From: Alopecurus myosuroides
Lineage: Eukaryota; Streptophyta; Magnoliopsida; Poales; Poaceae
Assembly (NCBI GenBank): GCA_028641055.1
Contig: CM054061.1
Span: 113,096,019-113,160,018, forward strand
Reading direction: 5' to 3'
DNA: 64,000 nucleotides
Shown here: positions 57,212-64,000 of the stretch, piece by piece
Layout of the letters: every line of letters starts with the position of its first letter
Position numbering within the stretch: position 1 is the first letter of the stretch
Made by a program: the position numbers and the translations under genes
The notes under the pieces: generated by a model
What the model saw: the letters and a program-made list of their open reading frames with translations, nothing else
Database searches by the model: none
Told to the model about the DNA's origin: nothing

Positions 57212-58582
57212 GGTGAATTGCTGCCGATGAAAATGCACGTCTCGGCCAATTGTACAATATGTCATGCTTTATATACATATATATGCTGCCATCTGAATAC
57301 TTTGTGTTTCTGTACGCTTCACTTGGCATTTCTAAAACCGAAAGGTTACGACATATGATGAGGAGGAAATATAAGGCTGCACTAGGCCAAGTTGTTGTGA
57401 ATGAGCGCGATTCGATTTGCTCCTCCCTCCGTCCATCCCGGCTTTGTCCTTCTTTTTCTCGGCCAAGTAGTAGCAGGATAGCTTGGCGCGAGCAAGTGGC
57501 CGTTCAAGTTGCATCGACCGCGGTTTGCACAGAGGGGAGAGGAGAGAAGCTTGGCTCGCATGCGTACGTACGTGCCAGGCAGCGATCCGACCCTTGGGAC
57601 CCATTCCAAAATCCAAACGCTAAGCTCGGTCCTACGCTACGCACGTCCGCTTCCACCGCCTCTCCGAAGTGGTTGACGGAGGGAGCAGACCACAGAGGTC
57701 GGTCACCCGGCCGAATCGATCCGTGCCCCATGCATGCATTTTGTTTCTTTGTTGAGATTTGTAGCGCGCCTGGCCCAGGCCCCAACCCACCGTGCGCACG
57801 TACCTGCGGCGCCGAGGGCCTTTTCTTTTTGTTTAACCCTAACCCGCCTGCCTGGCCCTGGCCATTGGTTCCCCAACATGGCCCGTACGGCGTCAGTGCA
57901 AATCTGGGAGCAGGCGCACTTGGCTGGGCGATGATTTTATCGGATTACTCTAATAAACTCGTGTTATTCGCCATCCATGCCAAAAGAAAAGGCTTATTAT
58001 CTGCCATTTGCCAAGTTGCGTCGACGAATGCGTGCGCCGACCGGCGCTCCCTCCGCCGCGCGCAAGTGCGCTGGTTTCGGGCTATAGCTGTAGGCGGTGT
58101 CGCCTAGCTGCTTGAGAAGCATCAAACCGCTAAAAAAATATGACAAGTTCGCTGCGTCCGTGCGCGCCTCACCTGGGACGTAGCGGCGGCCGGCTGTTTG
58201 ACTTTGCCGGAGCTGTGTACTGGCTTGTTCAGGCTGGCTTCGACTCTCATGAAGAGGCCGCGCGCGCGTGCGACGTCGCGTGTGCCAGACTAGTTTGTGC
58301 TACCACGCGTTCCGTGACTGCGTGTCCAGCAGTCACCGCGCTATATATCCTCATCATATACTCCTATAGTGCGATGCATCGTGAATTTTTGCATGTTCCT
58401 AATGTAGGGTTTATATATGACTCTTCTGCCGGAAGCGAATTAAGATGATCCAAAATTGGAGACAAAATGGCGCAAATGCACATGTTGACCAAGTGCGTAC
58501 GAAAGATGCAGCGACTGCCTTGGTTTAATGGAGTTAAACCAAAAAAAAGAATCGTCGCGCCTCTCGTCTATGAGGTTTTCAA

Positions 58583-59278
58583 CAAGGCTTTGCATGAGAG
58601 TGATTGGATTGACAAGATCGTAATCAATGGGGATTTCTATTTAGCCCACATGGAGAAATTTGTTGACCTATGGATCCAGCTCCAATATATCTACCTCGTT
58701 GAGGTGGTGGCGGATAGTTTTTTTTTTGAATACTTTCCAAAAGCGGAGAATACTCAGCGGCCACGACTTATACAGCTCAAGTCCTTGGGGCCATTTCCAC
58801 CGACATGAAAAATGGTTTCGGACGCCTCCCAAGATCAAGTAGATCAAGTTTTCCTCGCTTGGCTTGCTCTTCAAAATAGGTTATGGACGGTGGACCGCCT
58901 TGCGAGGCGTGGTTGGCCAAATTAAGGACCTTGCCCTCATTGAAAGATATATGTCGAGTCGTTTGATCATCTATTCGCTCATTGCCGCTACACCATTAGG
59001 CTTTGGGGCCTCCTATAGGATTGGATTGGCCTTTACTTCATCAATTTCCATCAATGGTCGATAAATCGCACAAAAAATGGTGGCTTGGCATGGCCGATTC
59101 CGCCACGCCCAACCGCAAGGCCATTGCCTTACTCGCTCTTCTAACTTATTGGGAATTGTGGAATGAGCGAAATGTTCGGGTTTTTAGAAACAAGCAAGCA
59201 CCTCCTACGGTTATCTTCGACAAAATTAAGAAGGAAATGAAATTTTGGGTCACGGTTGTGGGCAAAAGAGTGATTTGA
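58583..59278 (+). pseudogene. LINE ORF2 C-terminal fragment in repeat copy II
   Basis: In shifting frames: a VDLWIQLQ-type block (58660), PPKIK (58820), an ARRGWPN-like block, a damaged finger, then an open frame 59003-59278 with WWLGMADSATPNRKAIALLA, LWNERNVRVFRNKQAPPTVI and a final VGKRVI stop. Frames change near 58720, 58805, 58870 and 59040. It is a dead 3' end of an L1-type LINE duplicated with the segment. Confidence 0.75.
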
Positions 59279-59971
59279 TGTCGGGAGAGTAGACCGGCTG
59301 TAGTAAGTTTTTATTCTTTCTTGTTAAAATAGTCTTGAAAGATCGAGTTAATCCAAAACATATTATAGAAATAAGATCCTTACTTTGCGGATAAAAAATA
59401 ACAGATTAAGAGAGAGGTGAGGAGCACAAGGAGTAGTAGCAGCAGCATCGATCACGACAAAGGAGGAGAAACCGGGCGTGAGAGCGAAGGAGGGAAACAT
59501 AACTAAAGGGGTTGCGCATGCACTAAGCAATAGCTCTAGCGGTAAATAAGCACGCCATATCTCACGAGAAACTCACATTAACTCTAATAGATGATGTATT
59601 TTAGGAAACTCCATTTTGATTTTAGAGCACCAAATTTTTTGTTTTATGGCACCAAACTTTGTTCTCACCCGATGGATGGATGATGTAAAATAGGGCATCC
59701 TTTCAAACTTAATTGCATACTTCAGATTTATGAACTACATAATATTTGAACTAAAACCTGAGAATTTAAAGCAAAATTTCAACAATAGGCACACTCTTCG
59801 AGGAGGCATCGTCGGACTCCACCTTGATCACCTTCGAGGGGCTAGCCTCGCGACGTGGGTATGTTCAACTATTTGTAGTTGGGCATGGGCTCAATTTGCA
59901 TGGGACTTAGATGATTTGATGTGTTTGTTCTTGTGCAAACGTACCTTTGCTCCATGACGGAGTTTAGTAAC

Positions 59972-60208
59972 CGGTTCGTCCAAGTCGAGTGTGAGCGTTG
60001 TTGGATGTACAACTATAAGGCAATAATATTTGTACATATGTTTTATAATTATGATTCATGTTACTATATTATAACTGACATGGCTCCTGAATATGAGATT
60101 TAGAGGAAAATCATGCTCGCCTGTAGTGACACAAACAATTATTTCAAACCCAGTCTTGCCTTTTCAGACTAATTTATTGTATGCCTGATGACCGTGTTTT
60201 CCTGATCA
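59972..60208. other. short spacer, nothing recognised
   Basis: AT-rich sequence between copy II and the CACTA element, with no counterpart in copies I or III. Confidence 0.4.
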
Positions 60209-60244
60209 CACGACTAGGGAATAGGCTATAGCAGAATGGGGTAG

Positions 60245-60580
60245 CGCGTGCTGTAGAGTCCGCCGGCGGTAAGTACCACCGGCGCGCTCAATTGGCATCC
60301 GCCGGTGCTATTCCATTACCCCCGGCGCTCGCAATACTAAACGCGCCGGCGCTAAAGGCAGGCCAGGCCCCCCCCCCTCGGGGCAAACTTAGCACCGACG
60401 CGGCCCATTACACGTGCGCCGGTGGTAGATATTTACCCCCGGCGCGTTCTAGGCTTCGCGCGTCGGCGCTAAAGGACTGCCCCGGGCCCCCAATTACCAC
60501 CGGCGCGTGCTATCTTGTGAGCGCCAACGCTAATATTTACCCCCGGCGCAATTGTGTGATGGCGCGCCGGCGGTAAGATA
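60245..60580. repeat. CACTA subterminal repeats
   Basis: Many direct and inverted copies of CGCCGGCG(C/G)TAA and ACC(A/C)CCGGCGCG, e.g. near 60260, 60275, 60322, 60346, 60450, 60500, 60542 and 60565. Arrays like this near the ends of CACTA elements bind their transposase accessory protein. Confidence 0.75.
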
Positions 60581-61199
60581 CATCTTATCCAGCCACCACC
60601 CACCACCCATTTGCCCAACCACTCACTCCACTCACTCCTCTTCATCTCCAACTCGAAACTCCTCTCTTCCCAGCCCATTTTCTCACTCCTTTGTTCCAAT
60701 TTTAGCACATTTAACCAACCAAATATGACATTTTTGTCAAAACTTTCTCTCCCAAATATGCCCCTCCCTTCTACCTAGTTAGATCTAGATCTACTATGAA
60801 GAATCTCTCTCCTCACATGCACCATATTCATATATCTAGATCTAGATAGAGTCTACACACACTGCACTCTCTCCGGTCGACACGTGTCGTGTGTACGTTA
60901 CGATCTTCCATATCTCGTGCGGGCGGAATATACTTATATTGATATATATATATACAATTATTGTGTTTGCAACCAAAATATGTGATGATGGCCCCTATTC
61001 ATGGGAATTGTATTATGTTTGTTGCGACCGTGTAAATTGTGATGACATGTAAATGAGTTGGCAATGTTTTGCCGAAATGTCGATTCATTTCCGTTTCGGC
61101 AAATTTTTGCCACCCCGTTTTGACCTTTTTTTAGCAAAGGTCATGCCGAAATTTTCCGTGAAACCGGCCGGGTGTGGATCTAATCAAAATTTACTCTTG

Positions 61200-62006
61200 T
61201 CGACTGTGCAGGAGACAATGGTCATCTCGATGAGGGAAAGCATCGTGGATAGTAATGTGGAACGTGCAACGGCCAACATGTATCGAAGGGACCGCATAGA
61301 CATACTTTGTCCGTGTCGAAGATGCAAATTTGGGTCCTTGTTCAACCCATCTTCGGGCATAGTGAACGACCACCTGCTTAGGCGTGGTTTCATGGACGGT
61401 TACACTCAATGGACCATGAGTGATGAGGAAGATGATCATGGGGATGATCATGAGAGGGGGGCGCGACGACAATCGCTGAAAATGGGGAAGAAGGGCAGGA
61501 GGAGAACGACGATGACAAAGAGGCTACCGCACACGGCGGTATTGGAGAGGAAAAAACGGCGGACAACAATACTCCGCTAACGTCAGTCCTGCGGGACCCT
61601 CATGTTCAAGAGTTACTTCTAAGCGATAGGTCGATGACTGACGCGAGAGCCGCCGGTAGACGGAAATCTAAGCTGTCGCAACTGGAGAAAGACTCGAATA
61701 CTCCGTTGTACGATGTAGCAGACCGCGATCCAGAGGAGTCCCGCTTAAGAGTAGCACTCGATATTATGCAGATGAAGGCAAAACACGGATGGACCGACGC
61801 AAGCGTTGATGACCTACTGCAATACATGAAAAAGCGTCATCCTAAAGACAACACGTGTCCTACTAGTCTAGACGAGGCGAAAAAGTCGTGTGCCCTCTCG
61901 ATTTACTGCACACAAAGTATCATGCATGCATCCATGACAGTGTCATTTATCGGAACGAACACGCGGACAAGGCCCAATGCCCAGTGTGTGGCGCTGATCG
62001 GTACAA
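61200..62006 (+). pseudogene. CACTA TNP2-like transposase, N-terminal part only
   Basis: Frame 61053-61580 includes the transposase-associated domain: CPCRRCKFGSLF, then HLLRRGFMDGYTQWT and an acidic stretch. Frame 61634-62038 continues with NTPLYDVADRDPEESRLRVA and the LLQYMKKRHPKDNTCPTSLDEAKK block. A frameshift near 61890 leads to a C-P-V-C-G-A-D-R-Y-K-R block, after which the gene is cut. The catalytic core is absent. The likely start of the original exon is near 61215. Confidence 0.8.
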
Positions 62007-63533
62007 GAGAGGTAAAATGGCGCAAATGTACATGTTGATCAAGCGCGTATGAAAGATGCAGCGGTACTGCCTTGGTTGAATGGAGTTAAACCGGAAAAAA
62101 TGACGCGCCTCTCATCTATGAGGTTTCCAACAAGGCTTTGCATGAGAGTGATTGGATTTACAAGATCAAAATCAATGAGGATTTCTCTTTTGCCCACATG
62201 GAGCAATTTGTGTTGACCTATATATGGATCCAACTCCAAGATATCCATCTTGTTGAGGTGGTGGCCGATAGTATTTTTTTTTGAAAACTTTCCAAAAGCG
62301 GAGAATACTCAGCGGCCACGGCTTATACAGCTCAAGTCCTTGGGGCCATCTCCACCGACATGAAAAAATGGTTCGGAAGATTCGGACGCCTCCCAATATC
62401 AAGTAGATCAAGTCCCTCACTTGGGTTGCTCTTCAAAATAGGCTATGGACGGCGGACCGCCTTGCGAGGCGTGGTTGGCCAAATTGAGGGCCTTGCCCTC
62501 TTTCTAAGATATATGTCGAGTCGTTTGATCATCTATTCGCTCATTGCCGCTACACCATTAGGCTTTGGGGCCTCCTATAGGATTGGATTGGCATTTACTT
62601 CATCAATTTCCATCAATGGTCGATAAATCGCCCAAACAATGGTGGCTTCGCATGGCCGATTCCGCTACCCCCAACCGCAAGGCCATTGCCTTCCTCGCTC
62701 TTCTAACCTCTTGGGAATTGTGGAATGAGCGAAATGTTTGGGTTTTTAGAAACAAGCAAGCACCTCCTACGGTTATCTTCGACAAAATTAATAAGGAAAT
62801 GAAACTTTGGGTCACGACGGTGGGCAAAAGAGTGATTTGATGTCGGGAGAGTAGACCGGCTGTAGTGAGTTTTTATTCTTTCTTGTTAAAATAGTCTTGA
62901 AAGATCGAGTTAATCCAAAACATATTATAGAAATAAGATCCTTATTTTGCGGATAAAAAATAATGGATTAAGAGAGAGGTGAGGAGCACAAGGAGTAGCA
63001 GCAGCATCGATCACGACAAAGGAGGAGAAACCGGGCGTGAGAGCGAAGGAGGGAAACATAACTAAAGGGGTTGGGCATGCACTGAGCAATAGCTCTAGCG
63101 GTAAATAAGCACGCCATATCCCATGAGAAACTCACATTAACTCTAATAGATGATGTATTTTAGGACACTCTATTTTGATTTTAGAGAACCAAATTTTTTG
63201 TTTTATGGCACCAAAATTTGTTCTCACACGATGGATGGATGATGTAAAATAGGGCATCCTTTGAAACTTAATTGCATACTTCAAATTTACGAACTACATA
63301 ATATTTGAACTAAAACCTGAGAATTTAAAGAAAAAATTCAACAATAGGCACACTCTTCGAGGAGGCATCGTCGGACTCCACCTTGATCACCTTCGAGGGG
63401 ATAGCCTCGTGACGTGTGTATGTTCAACTACTTGTAGTTGGGCATGGGCTGAATTTGCATGGGACTTAGCTGATTTGATGTGTTTGTTCTTGTCCAAACG
63501 TACCTTTGCTCCATGACGGAGTTTAATAACCGA
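62007..63533 (+). repeat. segmental repeat copy III
   Basis: Starts GGTAAAATGGCGCAAATG and ends GACGGAGTTTAATAACCG. It is a close direct repeat of 58465-59971 (mostly single-base changes and short indels, such as a 3-bp AGT loss near 62997) and a looser one of 47480-49415. The distance between II and III is taken up by the CACTA fragment. Confidence 0.9.
62120..62840 (+). pseudogene. LINE ORF2 C-terminal fragment in repeat copy III
   Basis: Same layout as 58583-59278. The last frame 62565-62840 keeps WWLRMADSATPNRKAIAFLA and LWNERNVWVFRNKQAPPTVI to a stop. Upstream parts are frameshifted near 62270, 62390 and 62600. Confidence 0.75.
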
Positions 63534-64000
63534 AAATAATCTCGGGTAAGTTCGGTATCGCGAGATGGAAATATTGTATAATAACCAACATGTTCGACAT
63601 CGTATATTTTGCATAGTGAGTGAAAGTCAATGTGGGCGTCGTGGCTCTCTATTGATTATTGAGATGAAAAAGAGTTTCCAATATCATGTTCACACTGTAG
63701 AGGTAACACACTTAAGTTAGGTATGGTTTATGTGCATATTGGTAGGTCTGGATTAACAAGGAGTATCATCGGAACATTGTTACCACGTAATGTATATAGT
63801 CTATATATTAGAGAGAATTTATAAAAAGGATGTCCCAAAGTAATAAAAACAATTTCTATTACTATCGAAGTTTATTTCGTAGTATTTTCGAGAGAGAAAA
63901 TTAAGTTGCATGCTTTTCCAGAGCATGTGCATAAGGACATGAGATGTCCCGGTGTGTTGGAAATATGTTTCTGACATCGTTAGATAAGGTCGATAATTTT
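63534..64000. other. AT-rich window end, nothing recognised
   Basis: No open frame, terminal repeat or similarity to other parts of the window. Confidence 0.4.

Larger units (their letters stand above)
55985..59971 (+). repeat. segmental repeat copy II
   Basis: Aligns with copy I (28534-33851, 47446-48345, 49110-49415) and, in 58465-59971, with copy III (62007-63533). It lacks most of the copy I insertions and so shows their empty sites. It has its own insert at 57024-57211. Starting at about 55900 a further MITE-like piece precedes it. Confidence 0.85.
60209..62006 (+). mobile_element. truncated CACTA (En/Spm) transposon
   Basis: The left end CACGACTAGGGAATAGGC differs by one base from a CACTACTAGGG-type terminus. 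It is followed by GC-rich subterminal repeats and then by sequence encoding the N-terminus of a TNP2-like transposase. The element stops inside the transposase gene at 62006, where repeat copy III begins. No right terminus is seen. Confidence 0.8.

Overview
This window is nuclear DNA of a grass, most likely a Triticeae species (wheat, goat-grass, barley or a relative). The evidence is one intact, GC-rich, intronless grass-type ABA-receptor gene in about 60 kb of nested transposable elements: Ty1/copia and Ty3/gypsy retrotransposons, LINEs, CACTA, PIF/Harbinger and Stowaway elements of the kinds typical for this tribe. The receptor closely resembles, from memory, rice OsPYL/RCAR5 on rice chromosome 5. 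That would suggest a group-1 chromosome, but this is inference.

Layout. 1-3500: gene island with the PYL5-like receptor (1517-2134, +), a plausible TATA box at 1342 and a possible terminal exon of a neighbour at 481-681. 3521-4397: Harbinger-type element with TTA target duplication (TSD). 4561-11212: complete, very young copia element on the minus strand (1083-bp LTRs, AATGA TSD, intact 1415-codon gag-pol whose start codon lies in the LTR). 12102-13640: 5'-truncated LINE. 14940-17130: tandem array of a ~670-bp unit. 17131-18530: degraded retrotransposon 5' end. 18532-18670: SINE-like tRNA-derived piece. 18797-22815: broken copia element with a short LTR. 23011-28515: full-length LINE with an 18-bp TSD.

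28534-63533 is built on a segmental repeat present in three copies. Copy I is 28534-33851, continued at 47446-48345 and 49110-49415. Copy II is about 55985-59971. Copy III is 62007-63533. Comparing the copies gives empty sites that confirm several insertions in copy I or II: Stowaway MITEs, a Mutator-like MITE, a poly(A)-tailed hairpin insert and a 13.6-kb nest. That nest (33852-47445) has four levels, each with its own TSD: LINE fragment, then solo LTR (ATCGC), then solo LTR (CATGT), then a non-autonomous gypsy element (GAAAC) with 4.47-kb LTRs around only 827 bp of internal DNA holding a collapsed pol. Downstream lie a degenerate two-exon AP2-like gene remnant (48598-49646), a gypsy gag-protease pseudogene with its long 3' tail (50466-54945), MITEs, and a truncated CACTA element (60209-62006) fused to repeat copy III.

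The receptor is the only gene here I would call functional in the host. The copia gag-pol is the only TE polyprotein without visible damage. The least ordinary signals are a likely 201-bp intron spanning the LTR/internal junction of the young copia (with no recognisable primer-binding site), the long-LTR gypsy element with a 159-bp tandem array and a pol III B-box in each LTR, and the segmental triplication.
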